Origin: Anaerococcus ihuae
GTDB lineage: Bacteria; Bacillota; Clostridia; Tissierellales; Peptoniphilaceae
Length of the DNA: 64,000 bases
Direction of reading: 5' to 3'
Assembly (NCBI RefSeq): GCF_928368155.1
Contig: NZ_CAKMRU010000001.1
Span: forward strand, 124,001-188,000
The translations under genes were made by a program, and so were the position numbers. Position 1 is the stretch's first letter. Every line of letters starts with the position of its first letter. This document shows, in pieces, positions 11,406 through 20,102 of this stretch. The notes below the pieces were generated by a model. That model had not been told where the DNA came from, did no database searches, and saw only the letters and a program-made list of their open reading frames with translations.

Positions 11406-12248
11406 ATGAAAATTGGTGTAATTGGATCAGGAATTATGGGTGGCGGAATTGTAGAAGTAGCTGCTAAATTCCACGAAGTAGTAGTAAGAGATATCAAAGA
11501 TGAATTCTTAGAAAACGCTAAAGCTAGAATTGAAAAAGATTATGCTAAACAAGTTTCTAAGGGAAGAATGGAAGAAGACGCTAAAGAAAAAGCTATAAAA
11601 AATATTTCTTACACAACAGAAGTTAAAGATTTGGCTGATTGCGATATAGTTATAGAAGCTGCAACAGAAAATCCAAAACTTAAAAAAGAAATTTTCAAAG
11701 AATTAGATGAAGTAGTTAAAGAAGGAGCAATTCTTGCTTCAAATACATCTTCACTTTCAATTACTGACATAGCTGCATCAACAAAAAGACCAGAAAATGT
11801 AATAGGAATGCATTTCTTCAATCCAGTTCCAGTAATGAAACTTGTAGAAGTTATTAGAGGACTTCACACAAGCGATGAAACAAATAAAAAAGTATTTGAA
11901 CTTGCTGAAGAATTTGGAAAACAACCAATAGAAGTAAAAGAAGGTCCAGGATTTGTTGTAAACAGACTTTTAATTCCAATGATCAACGAAGGAATCGGAG
12001 TTTTATATGATGGACTTGCAAGCGTTGAAGATATTGATAAGGGAATGCAACTTGGAGCAAACCATCCAATGGGACCTCTAGCTTTAGCTGACCTTATAGG
12101 ACTTGATACATGTCTTGCAATTATGGAAGTACTATTCAATGAATTTGGTGATAGCAAATATCGTCCAAACCCATTATTAAGACAAATGGTAAGAGCAGGA
12201 GATTTAGGTAGAAAAACTGGTAAAGGATTCTACGACTATTCTAAATAA
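11406..12248 (+). CDS. hbd: 3-hydroxybutyryl-CoA dehydrogenase
   Basis: This 280-residue NAD(P)-dependent enzyme reduces acetoacetyl-CoA to 3-hydroxybutyryl-CoA. The N-terminal Rossmann fold starts with [13 protein letters not shown]. The catalytic region shows [30 protein letters not shown] (catalytic His) and [14 protein letters not shown]. The length matches clostridial Hbd. It has its own promoter, an AAGGAG site and a terminator, so it is a single-gene unit. The thiolase and crotonase needed to complete the butyrate pathway are not in this window and must be elsewhere. Confidence 0.95.
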   Translation: MKIGVIGSGIMGGGIVEVAAKFHEVVVRDIKDEFLENAKARIEKDYAKQVSKGRMEEDAKEKAIKNISYTTEVKDLADCDIVIEAATENPKLKKEIFKELDEVVKEGAILASNTSSLSITDIAASTKRPENVIGMHFFNPVPVMKLVEVIRGLHTSDETNKKVFELAEEFGKQPIEVKEGPGFVVNRLLIPMINEGIGVLYDGLASVEDIDKGMQLGANHPMGPLALADLIGLDTCLAIMEVLFNEFGDSKYRPNPLLRQMVRAGDLGRKTGKGFYDYSK

Positions 12249-12258
12249 TTTAAATTTT

Positions 12259-12289
12259 AAAAGACTTTGCATAAGCGAAGTCTTTTTTT
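12259..12289 (+). terminator. Terminator after hbd
   Basis: A 9-bp stem (12259-12267 with 12278-12286) is extended by G-T and two GC pairs around an ATAA loop. A T-run follows. Confidence 0.88.
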
Positions 12290-12349
12290 GTGTGAATTTT
12301 TTTATTTTTAAAAATTTTATTTGTATTTTTATTTTCAACAAATTCCTTA

Positions 12350-12358
12350 TGGTATAAT
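12350..12358 (+). promoter_or_regulatory. Extended -10 promoter of ispE-murI
   Basis: TG-G-TATAAT with no good -35 hexamer, about 15 nt before the ispE ATG, which has a GAGG site. The leader would be very short. Confidence 0.55.
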
Positions 12359-12373
12359 TATATTGAGGTAATT

Positions 12374-13216
12374 ATGGAAAGAAAATGTTATTGTAAAATT
12401 AATCTTAGTTTAGATTCTTTGTATAAAAGAAATGATGGTTATCATGAAATTGATACTATTATGACTAGGATTTCTTTGTTTGATAAATTAAAAATTGAAA
12501 AAAATAATACGAATGATATAAGAATAAAAACTAACAGTGAAGTTTTATCTAATGAAAATATTAAAAATAATTTGATTTATAAAGCTTGGGATATTTTAAA
12601 AAACAAGGTAGAAAATCCTGGAGTTAATGTATATTTAGAAAAAAATATTCCCATAGCTGCGGGTCTTGCTGGTGGGTCTACTGATTGTGCTGAAATGATT
12701 TTGGCTTTAAATGATTTGTGGAATTTGAATATGAGTGATAGGGAAATTTTTGATATTGGAAAAAATTTGGGAGCTGATATTCCGTTTTTCTTTTTGAAAA
12801 AATCTGCAAGAGCCCAAGGTATTGGAGAAATTTTATCTCCTTTTGATATAAATTTAGATATGAAAATTCTTTTGGTAAATGATGGGACAAGTATTTCTTC
12901 AAATTTTGTATATAAAAGATTAAAAGATTATGGAAATATTGAAACTGAAAAAATAATTGAAGGTTTAAAATCTTCTGATAAAAATATTGTAAAATATTTT
13001 TCTAATGTGATGGAAGATGTGGTATATGAAAATTTTCCTCATCTTTATAAAATAAAAAATAGACTTGAAAATCTAGGGGCAGCCAAAGCACTTCTTAGTG
13101 GTAGTGGAGCTAGTATTTTTGCTGTATTTTTTGATGAAGAAAAAATTAATAAAGCTTTTAATGAAATTAAAAACGATTATAAATTTGTTGAGAGGGTGAG
13201 TTTGATAGATGACTAA
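12374..13216 (+). CDS. ispE: 4-diphosphocytidyl-2-C-methyl-D-erythritol kinase
   Basis: This is a GHMP-family kinase of 280 residues, the normal size for IspE. It phosphorylates CDP-methylerythritol in the MEP isoprenoid pathway. The N-terminal KINLSLDSLYKRNDGYHEI, the ATP loop IPIAAGLAGGSTDCAEM and the C-terminal LLSGSGASIFAVF are all recognisable. murI begins 8 bp before its end, so the two are translationally coupled. The expected YGV-type segment near the substrate site is replaced by a FFFLKKSARAQGIGE stretch. That still fits IspE, though it is a divergent member. Confidence 0.93.
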   Translation: MERKCYCKINLSLDSLYKRNDGYHEIDTIMTRISLFDKLKIEKNNTNDIRIKTNSEVLSNENIKNNLIYKAWDILKNKVENPGVNVYLEKNIPIAAGLAGGSTDCAEMILALNDLWNLNMSDREIFDIGKNLGADIPFFFLKKSARAQGIGEILSPFDINLDMKILLVNDGTSISSNFVYKRLKDYGNIETEKIIEGLKSSDKNIVKYFSNVMEDVVYENFPHLYKIKNRLENLGAAKALLSGSGASIFAVFFDEEKINKAFNEIKNDYKFVERVSLIDD

Positions 13217-13958
13217 TATTGGAGTTTTTGATTCTGGACTTGGAGGACTTACAGTTCTTAAAGAATTAAGTGATAAACATAAGGCTAATTATTTTTACTT
13301 TGGTGATAATAAAAATGTTCCTTATGGAGATAAGTCAAGTGGTGAAATAATCGAACTTTCAAAAAATATTGTTAAATTTTTACTTAAAAAAGATATTGAT
13401 TTTTTTGTTGTTGCTTGTAATACTATTTCTGTTGTGGCAATTGATGAGCTTAAAAAGACTTTTGATAAGAAATTTATTTCTATAACTGATCAAGGAGTTG
13501 AGGAGCTTATAAAAAAAGATGGAGATGTTTTTGTTATGGCAACAAGAGCAACTTGCTTAAAACATGGCTATAAAGAAAAAATAAGTAAACTTTCTGATAA
13601 AAAAGTCTTCGAACAAGCTTGTCCTTCCTTGGTTTCATTTATTGAACAAGGCATAGTAAATGGTAGGGAGCTTAATAGTGATTTGAAAGAATATTTAGCT
13701 TTTGCAAATCAAAAAAAAATCAAGAATATAATTTTGGGTTGCACGCATTATCCAATTATTGAAAAAGAAATTAAGAAAAATTTAACTTATGAAGCAAATA
13801 TTATTGATCCTGCCAAGGTTTTGGCAAGGGATATTGTTTTTGATGAGGATGAGAATTTAAATATAGAGATTTATATGACTAATGTAAATGAAATCTCACA
13901 AAAAATGACAAATATTATCATGGGTAAGGATTTCAAAGTGAAAAGTGCTTATAAGTAA
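13209..13958 (+). CDS. murI: Glutamate racemase
   Basis: This 249-residue enzyme makes D-glutamate for peptidoglycan. Both catalytic cysteines are present, one in VVACNTISV and one in LGCTHYPII. The N-terminus GVFDSGLGGLTVLKEL and the YGDKS segment are typical. The length is slightly short of many homologues (about 265) but complete. It overlaps ispE by 8 bp. The 51-bp gap before ppx carries a candidate Pho-box, which suggests a new transcription unit begins there. Confidence 0.93.
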   Translation: MTNIGVFDSGLGGLTVLKELSDKHKANYFYFGDNKNVPYGDKSSGEIIELSKNIVKFLLKKDIDFFVVACNTISVVAIDELKKTFDKKFISITDQGVEELIKKDGDVFVMATRATCLKHGYKEKISKLSDKKVFEQACPSLVSFIEQGIVNGRELNSDLKEYLAFANQKKIKNIILGCTHYPIIEKEIKKNLTYEANIIDPAKVLARDIVFDEDENLNIEIYMTNVNEISQKMTNIIMGKDFKVKSAYK

Positions 13959-13960
13959 AT

Positions 13961-13988
13961 CTTACAAAAATTTTACATAAATTTTATA
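13961..13988 (+). promoter_or_regulatory. Candidate PhoB/PhoP box before ppx-ppk
   Basis: Three hexamers CTTACA (13961), TTTACA (13972) and TTTATA (13983) lie at exact 11-bp steps, like the phased TT(A/T/C)ACA repeats bound by PhoP-type regulators in Firmicutes. The same pattern lies before both pstS genes. Confidence 0.55.
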
Positions 13989-14009
13989 TTAAAAAAAGGA
14001 GAAAATTAT

Positions 14010-14915
14010 ATGATATATGCGATTATAGATATCGGATCAAACACTATAAGACTTTCAGTTTATAAGGAAAAAGATGGAATAATCCATAATTTATTTAATG
14101 AAAAAGAAGGAGCAAGTCTTAGGTCATATATAAAAAATGGAAAGCTTAGCGATAAGGGTGTTGAAAGATTAATGGATACTTTGAAAAGATTCAAACACCT
14201 TATTGATAATTTTGATGATATAGATGTAGTTTTACCATTTGCAACAGCTACAATCAGAGATTCTTCTAATAGAAGTGAAATTTTAAAAAAAGTTAAGGAT
14301 GAAATAGGCTTTGATATTGAAATTTTATCTGGTGAAGAGGAATCACAATTTGCCTTTATTGGAGCTAATTCTTCACTTGAAATTAAAAAGGGAGTTTTGA
14401 CTGATATAGGCGGCGGATCTAGTGAAATTGTAATAATTGAGCAAGGTAAGGTTATTAAATCTACATCTCTTGATATAGGTTCTCTTTCTTCTTTTAATGA
14501 TAATGTTGAATTTTTATTTCCTACAAAAGATGATAGAAAGGATATTGAAAAGGCCATTGAAGATGAATTAGTAGAGAGAAATTTCTATCAAGAAAATCAT
14601 GAAACTTTGTGTGGAGTTGGTGGTTCTGCTAGGGCAAGCCTAAAATTATACAATGAATATTATAATATTGATAAGGATAATTTTTCTATGGAAAGGAAAA
14701 AGCTCAAAGATATGATAAAAGATTTGATTGACCATGAAAATAAAGAACTTTTGGATTTGATTCTTTCTGTAAAGGCTGATAGGGTTCATACTCTTATTCC
14801 TGGCATGATTATTTTAAATAAAATTGCAAAATATTTTAAGGCCGATGTTATAAATATAAGTCAAACTGGTGTAAGAGAGGGATATGTTTACGATAAAGTA
14901 CTAGGAAAGGAATAG
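14010..14915 (+). CDS. ppx: Ppx/GppA family exopolyphosphatase
   Basis: This 301-residue protein is of the sugar-kinase/Hsp70-like fold. AIIDIGSNTIRLSVY at the start is the phosphate-1 motif, ILSGEEESQFAFIGA follows, and TDIGGGSSEIVII is the second nucleotide/phosphate motif. It corresponds to the short Ppx form without the C-terminal HD domain of longer enzymes. Family members hydrolyse polyphosphate from the end or cleave pppGpp. ppk begins 3 bp after its stop, so a polyphosphate-degrading and a polyphosphate-making enzyme are in one operon, apparently under a Pho-box. Confidence 0.9.
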   Translation: MIYAIIDIGSNTIRLSVYKEKDGIIHNLFNEKEGASLRSYIKNGKLSDKGVERLMDTLKRFKHLIDNFDDIDVVLPFATATIRDSSNRSEILKKVKDEIGFDIEILSGEEESQFAFIGANSSLEIKKGVLTDIGGGSSEIVIIEQGKVIKSTSLDIGSLSSFNDNVEFLFPTKDDRKDIEKAIEDELVERNFYQENHETLCGVGGSARASLKLYNEYYNIDKDNFSMERKKLKDMIKDLIDHENKELLDLILSVKADRVHTLIPGMIILNKIAKYFKADVINISQTGVREGYVYDKVLGKE

Positions 14916-14918
14916 AAA

Positions 14919-17087
14919 ATGGATATATCTTTTACGCAAAACAGGGAATTGTCTTGGCTGAAATTTAATGAGAGAGTTTTGGATGAGGCGGATGAAAAAA
15001 ATGTTGAATTGTTTGAAAGGCTAAAATTTTTCTCTATATTTGATACAAATTTAGAAGAATTTTTTATGGTTAGAGTAGGTTCACTTGAAGATTTGACAAG
15101 GCTTAAGAAAAAAGCAGTTGATAATAAGTCAAATATGACTCCAGAAGATCAGCTTGCTGCCATTATGAAAGAATGTAAAAGATTATACCAAAAAAAAGAC
15201 TCAGTTTATACTAGTATTATAAATGATTTTAAAAGTGAAGGGATAAATATTGAAAAAGTTTCAAATCTTGATAAAAAAGATTATGAAACTGCAAAATTTT
15301 ATTTTGATAGTAAGATTGAACCAATTTTAAATTTTCAAGTTGTCGATAGGGTAAGACCATTTCCAAGGCTTCCAAATCTTTCTATAAATGTTATTTTTAA
15401 TCTTGTAAAGGAAAGAGAAAATAAGAAAGACAGAAATTATTTTGGAATAATTTATGTCCCAGATAAGATTGATAGATATTTAAAAGTTTCTCAAACAACT
15501 ATGGTTTTGCTTGAAGATATTATTAAAGAATTTGGGGAAAATGTCTTTGATAATTACAAGTGCATTTCAAAGCATATAATGTCTGTTACGAGAAATGCAG
15601 ATATTTCATACGATGATGATGATTATGATGTTGACCTTGATTATAGGTCTTATATGAAAGATGTTTTAAAAAGAAGAAAAAGACTCCAACCTGTAAGGCT
15701 TGAACTTGATGAGGAAATTGAAGAAGAAGTTTTTGCTTTATTATTGGAAAAACTCCCATTAAAAAGAGAAAATGTATTTGTTACAAAATCTCCAATGAGA
15801 GCAGGGTTTGTTTTTGATATGCTTGATGATATGCCTGAAGAACTAAAAGAGAAATATTATTATGAAAGTTTTTCGCCACAAAAATCAGACAAAATTCAAG
15901 ATGACATTCCAATGCTTGATCAAATAGAAAAAAATGATCTTCTTTTATCCTATCCTTATGAGAGCATGGATCCAGTAATTAGATTGTTAAATGAAGCAAG
16001 CGTAGATGAATCAGTTATAAGTATAAAAATAACTTTATACAGGATTGCCAAAGATTCTGAAATTGCTAAAGCCCTAATAAAGGCAGCAGAAAATGGAAAA
16101 GAAGTTTTTGTTTTAATGGAACTAAGAGCAAGATTTGATGAAAATAATAATATTATCTGGTCATCAAGACTTGAAAATGCTGGATGTAAAATTGTCTATG
16201 GATTTGATAATTACAAGTGCCATTCGAAAGTTTGTCTAATAACAAGAATAAAAGATGACAAAATTGCCTACACAAGTCAAATTGCTACAGGAAATTATAA
16301 CGAAAAAACTGCAAAACTTTACACGGATTTTTCTTTTATGACAAGTAATGTTGGAATAGGAACCGATGTTAAGGAAGTTTTTGATAATATCATGATAGGA
16401 AATCTTGATGGGGACTACAAACATCTTTTAGTTTCACCAAAACCAATGCAAAGAAGGCTTTATGAATTAATTGATGAACAGATACAAAGGCAAAAAGAAA
16501 GCAAAAATGGTTATATAAGACTTAAAATGAATTCAATTTCTGATAGAATTTTGATAGATAAATTATCAGAAGCCTCAAATGAGGGAGTAAAAATTGATCT
16601 TATGGTTAGGGGAATTACTTGTATTTTACCAGGAATAAAAAATAGGACAGAAAATATAAAAATACATCAAATTGTTGGAAGATTTCTTGAACACCATAGA
16701 GTTTATCAATTTGGTCAAAGTGATGATTGCAAATTATATATTTCATCAGCAGATTTTATGACAAGAAATATTAGAAATAGGATGGAAGTTGCCTGTCCAA
16801 TTTATCAAGAATCTATAAAAAAACGAATTTTGGAATTTTTAGATATAATGTTTGCTGATGATGTAAAAACTAGGGTCATGAACTCTAAGGGTGAATATGA
16901 AAAGGTAGAAAACAAAAAAAATCTAATTGCCCAAGAAAGATTCATAGAACTTGCGAAAGCTAGTGCTAGGGAAAAAGATTTAGTAAATAGGAGTGAGCTT
17001 ATTCCAAATAATATTTCTATAAATGAAAATGACAAGGAAAAATCAAAAACATTTTTTGAAAAAATAAAAGATTTTTTTAGAAAGTAA
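14919..17087 (+). CDS. ppk1: Polyphosphate kinase 1
   Basis: This 722-residue protein of normal length for PPK1 makes polyphosphate from ATP reversibly. The N-terminal RELSWLKFNERVLDEA, the structural LEEFFMVRVGSL and the catalytic segment DNYKCHSKVCLITR, whose histidine becomes phosphorylated, are present. The second conserved histidine region FLEHHRVYQFG and a phospholipase-D-like C-terminal fold also show. It is the second gene of the ppx-ppk unit and is closed by a very stable hairpin. Together with pst-pho genes 34 kb away, it points to active phosphate storage. The last ~60 residues are a lysine-rich tail. Confidence 0.96.
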   Translation: MDISFTQNRELSWLKFNERVLDEADEKNVELFERLKFFSIFDTNLEEFFMVRVGSLEDLTRLKKKAVDNKSNMTPEDQLAAIMKECKRLYQKKDSVYTSIINDFKSEGINIEKVSNLDKKDYETAKFYFDSKIEPILNFQVVDRVRPFPRLPNLSINVIFNLVKERENKKDRNYFGIIYVPDKIDRYLKVSQTTMVLLEDIIKEFGENVFDNYKCISKHIMSVTRNADISYDDDDYDVDLDYRSYMKDVLKRRKRLQPVRLELDEEIEEEVFALLLEKLPLKRENVFVTKSPMRAGFVFDMLDDMPEELKEKYYYESFSPQKSDKIQDDIPMLDQIEKNDLLLSYPYESMDPVIRLLNEASVDESVISIKITLYRIAKDSEIAKALIKAAENGKEVFVLMELRARFDENNNIIWSSRLENAGCKIVYGFDNYKCHSKVCLITRIKDDKIAYTSQIATGNYNEKTAKLYTDFSFMTSNVGIGTDVKEVFDNIMIGNLDGDYKHLLVSPKPMQRRLYELIDEQIQRQKESKNGYIRLKMNSISDRILIDKLSEASNEGVKIDLMVRGITCILPGIKNRTENIKIHQIVGRFLEHHRVYQFGQSDDCKLYISSADFMTRNIRNRMEVACPIYQESIKKRILEFLDIMFADDVKTRVMNSKGEYEKVENKKNLIAQERFIELAKASAREKDLVNRSELIPNNISINENDKEKSKTFFEKIKDFFRK

Positions 17088-17129
17088 ATTTAAACCATAT
17101 ACAGTTTGGATTTATTAAAAATAAATTTT

Positions 17130-17173
17130 AAATCGCTAAAAATTAGAATTTCTAATTATTAGCGATTTTTTTT
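17130..17173 (+). terminator. Terminator after ppk1
   Basis: A long interrupted hairpin: 10-bp outer stem (17130-17139 with 17159-17168) and 7-bp inner stem (17141-17147 with 17151-17157), followed by T-rich sequence. Confidence 0.9.
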
Positions 17174-17223
17174 AATAATTTTCGAAAAAAATCATTTATA
17201 CTCTACATATTTCTCAAAACTTA

Positions 17224-17232
17224 TGTTATAAT
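17224..17232 (+). promoter_or_regulatory. Extended -10 promoter of the VanY-like gene
   Basis: TG-T-TATAAT at 17224-17232 with only a weak -35. The following ~125-nt leader contains a 13-bp direct repeat TTGAAATATATTT (17279-17291 and 17335-17347). Confidence 0.5.
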
Positions 17233-17364
17233 GGAGTTAAGAAAATATTATAAAGTTTTTAAAATCTTTTTTTATGAATTGAAATATATTTGTATGGTTT
17301 TGAAAACAATCCCACAGACGTAAATTTAGTTATATTGAAATATATTTAAGGAAGAAAACTAAAA

Positions 17365-18363
17365 ATGGCAAACAAAAGTATTAGAGATTTAAGACGTAAA
17401 AAATTAAGAGAGAAAAAAATAAAAAGAAGAAAAAATTTAATTAAAGTTGGAATATTTGCTCTTTTGATAACAGGAGCTTTGAAGATAGATTTTAAAAGAA
17501 ATACCGATGATTTTCAAATTAAAAGACCAGTAGAAAACAGGTATGCACAGGCAAACAAAAAAGAAGAAATAAAAGATGAAATAAAAGCAGTTAAAACTCA
17601 AGTTGCAACACCTATTGGATTTGAAAATGTTGTAATTTCTGATGAAGAAAAAATTGATAATGATGGTTATAGTGATGTTATGAAATCCTATGTAAAATCA
17701 TTAAAAAGTCAATACTGCTACCAAGAACCAAGCGATTTTACAAAAACTGAAGTAAGTATTAATAAAAACCAATATGTTGAATATTATGGTACAGAGAATT
17801 CTTTTTCAAAAATAAAAATAAATGATGATTTTTATTATGTGAATAAATATGGTCTCGGAAAGCTTAAGGGGGAAGAAAATATCAATGTTATAAATGGAAT
17901 TGTATTTGTAAATGAAAAAAATCCTCTACCAAAAGATTTTGATCCAGGCTTAGATCCAACCAGCAAAAAAGCTTTTGATACTATGCTTATTGATATACAA
18001 AGACAAGGATTAGATTTAAAAATCGCGTCAGATTTTAGATTAGGCCAAAGTGAAGAAAAATTATTAGATCAAAATAATCCTGATGCGGACTTGGCTTTTA
18101 CGAGTGAGCACCAAACAGGAACTTGTTTTGACTTTTATACTGATAATACAAAATATTCAGATAAATTTAAAGAAACAGATGAGTATAAATGGCTAAAGGA
18201 AAATGCTTATAAATACGGATTTATACAAAGATATACTAAAGATAAGGAAAGTATTACTGGAAAAAAAGAAAGATGCTGGCATTTTAGATATGTTGGTGTA
18301 GAAAATGCTAAGTCTATGTTTGATAATAATCTTTCTTTAGAAGAATATTTGAAAATAAAATAA
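17365..18363 (+). CDS. Membrane-anchored VanY/LdcB-like peptidase (M15 family)
   Basis: This 332-residue protein has a very basic N-terminus (about residues 8-27), one transmembrane helix (about 26-40) and an extracellular M15 carboxypeptidase domain (about 190-325). Zinc ligands are recognisable: His249 and Asp256 in SEHQTGTCFDF and His306 in CWHFRYVG. Such enzymes trim D-Ala or L-Lys-D-Ala from peptidoglycan stems. The usual catalytic ExWH motif is altered here. The glutamate (302) is one position further from the Trp-His pair than in EPWH, and Arg303 stands in its place. Activity is therefore uncertain. It is a single-gene unit with its own promoter and terminator. Confidence 0.8.
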   Translation: MANKSIRDLRRKKLREKKIKRRKNLIKVGIFALLITGALKIDFKRNTDDFQIKRPVENRYAQANKKEEIKDEIKAVKTQVATPIGFENVVISDEEKIDNDGYSDVMKSYVKSLKSQYCYQEPSDFTKTEVSINKNQYVEYYGTENSFSKIKINDDFYYVNKYGLGKLKGEENINVINGIVFVNEKNPLPKDFDPGLDPTSKKAFDTMLIDIQRQGLDLKIASDFRLGQSEEKLLDQNNPDADLAFTSEHQTGTCFDFYTDNTKYSDKFKETDEYKWLKENAYKYGFIQRYTKDKESITGKKERCWHFRYVGVENAKSMFDNNLSLEEYLKIK

Positions 18364-18371
18364 TAAATTAT

Positions 18372-18407
18372 AGCACAAGTGATAGGTCTATTTCTTGTGC
18401 TTATTTT
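18372..18407 (+). terminator. Terminator after the VanY-like gene
   Basis: An 8-bp stem (18372-18379 with 18394-18401) and a 14-nt loop run into a T-rich tract. Confidence 0.75.
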
Positions 18408-18475
18408 TATTTTTTTATTAAAGATTAAAATTTAAAATGAAAAATAAATTTTTGAATTTTATAAAATTCACTTAA

Positions 18476-18503
18476 TTGAAAGTAAGATTTTAAAAGATAT
18501 AAT
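18476..18503 (+). promoter_or_regulatory. Promoter of murJ
   Basis: TTGAAA (18476-18481), a 16-bp spacer and TATAAT (18498-18503), with transcription expected to begin about 20 nt before the ATG. A GAGAGG site follows. Confidence 0.65.
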
Positions 18504-18533
18504 ACAATTTATAAATTAAAAAGAGAGGTATTT

Positions 18534-20054
18534 ATGGGACAAACTGCTTTTATGTTAATGATTGTAACAATTCTTTCCAAAGTTTTTGGATTTTTGAGAG
18601 AATCTGTTATGGCATATTTTTATGGAGCGGGAGATATAGTTGCAATTTATGCAGTTGCAAACACTCTCCCAGTGGTTATAGCAAATTTTGTCGCATCAGG
18701 TATTATTTTTGGATTTATTCCGATTTACACCAAGGCGAAAAATGAAGAGGGAGAAGAAGCGGCTGAAGAATTTACTTCAAATATTTTTAATATTTTGATG
18801 GTGTTTAGTCTTGTGGCAGTAATTATTGGATTTATTTTTGCTGGAGCTTTTTGTAAATTATTTTCTCCTGATTTAAAGGGCGAACTTTTACAAACAGCAA
18901 TTGTATTTACAAGAATTATAATGTTTGCAATTTTTGCATATTTGTATTCAGCAGTATTTAGGGGATATTTAAATTTAAAAGGAAATTTCTTTATACCAGC
19001 CATTACTGGCATAATAATGAATGTAATAATAATTGCCTTTACAATTTTTTCAGGCCTTGCCAAAAATCCATATCTTCTAGCAATAGGATGTTTGTTGGGA
19101 AATGTTTTGCAGTATATAATGTTTCCAAAGGCAAATAGAGATCATGGTTACAAACACTCAAACACAATTGATATACACAATAAATATATAAGATCATTAA
19201 TCTGGATTGCAATTCCAGTTATAGTTTCATCAGCTGCAGGAGAGATTGCTCTTACAGTAGATAATTCCATGGCTTCATACTTTTTTGGAAATGCATCAAT
19301 ATCTTATTTAAGATATTCAAAAACTCTTTTATCTTTAATAACAGGAGTTATAACAGTTTCAGTTACAACTTCAATTTTTCCAACCATTTCACATTTGGGT
19401 CAAAGTGGAGAATTTGAAGATATGAAAAGTCACATAAATTCAGCCATAGTTTCAACCATGCTTTTGGTAATACCTGCAACAATAGGGATGATGGCTTTGG
19501 CAGTTCCAATAATAAAACTAGTTTATCAAAGAGGAGCCTTTGATGATAAATCAGTAATTATCACAGCAGCTATGCTTATTGCATATGCACCATTTGTAAT
19601 TTTTCAATCATTTTCAGATGTTATTGACAAGGGATTTTATGCAGTTGGAGATTCAAAATCACCAGTAATAATAGTTGTAATCCAACAAATTATAAATATA
19701 ATTTTCAATTTTATTTTGATAAAATTTTTCGATATTGAAGGATTGGCACTTGCAACAACAATTTCAGCGCTCGCTGGAGCATTAATGATGCTTTATAAAT
19801 TTAGAAAAAATTTTGGAAGATTAAATTTCAAATCATCATTAAAATCATTGATAAAAATTACCATACTTTCAATTTTAATGGGACTTCTAGTTTGGAAAAT
19901 TTATGGTTCATTAAGCGGAAAAATGTCATACCTATTAGCTATGTTTATATCAATTTTTCTAGGGGCAATTTTCTATATATTTACAATTCTTTTATCAAGA
20001 ATTCCAGAAGTTATGAAGATGGTAAATCATCTTTACCATAAATTTAAAAAATAG
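18534..20054 (+). CDS. murJ: Lipid II flippase MurJ (MviN family)
   Basis: This 506-residue multi-spanning membrane protein of the MOP superfamily has about 14 hydrophobic helices. The N-terminal TILSKVFGFLRESVMAYFYG is the hallmark of MurJ/MviN. The central DNSMASYFFG and PTISHLGQSGE region and the YQRGAFDDKS loop are also family-typical. It moves lipid-linked peptidoglycan precursor across the membrane. It stands alone between two terminators. Gram-positives may carry more than one MOP-family member, so a wall polymer flippase is a less likely alternative. Confidence 0.9.
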   Translation: MGQTAFMLMIVTILSKVFGFLRESVMAYFYGAGDIVAIYAVANTLPVVIANFVASGIIFGFIPIYTKAKNEEGEEAAEEFTSNIFNILMVFSLVAVIIGFIFAGAFCKLFSPDLKGELLQTAIVFTRIIMFAIFAYLYSAVFRGYLNLKGNFFIPAITGIIMNVIIIAFTIFSGLAKNPYLLAIGCLLGNVLQYIMFPKANRDHGYKHSNTIDIHNKYIRSLIWIAIPVIVSSAAGEIALTVDNSMASYFFGNASISYLRYSKTLLSLITGVITVSVTTSIFPTISHLGQSGEFEDMKSHINSAIVSTMLLVIPATIGMMALAVPIIKLVYQRGAFDDKSVIITAAMLIAYAPFVIFQSFSDVIDKGFYAVGDSKSPVIIVVIQQIINIIFNFILIKFFDIEGLALATTISALAGALMMLYKFRKNFGRLNFKSSLKSLIKITILSILMGLLVWKIYGSLSGKMSYLLAMFISIFLGAIFYIFTILLSRIPEVMKMVNHLYHKFKK

Positions 20055-20069
20055 TTTTAAAATAAATTA

Positions 20070-20102
20070 AAAGATGACCTAGTAAAATGCTGGGTCATCT
20101 TT
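20070..20102. terminator. Bidirectional terminator between murJ and the VWA gene
   Basis: A 10-bp stem (20070-20079 with 20093-20102) overlaps the stop codon of the minus-strand gene and has A/T-rich flanks on both sides. Confidence 0.8.
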
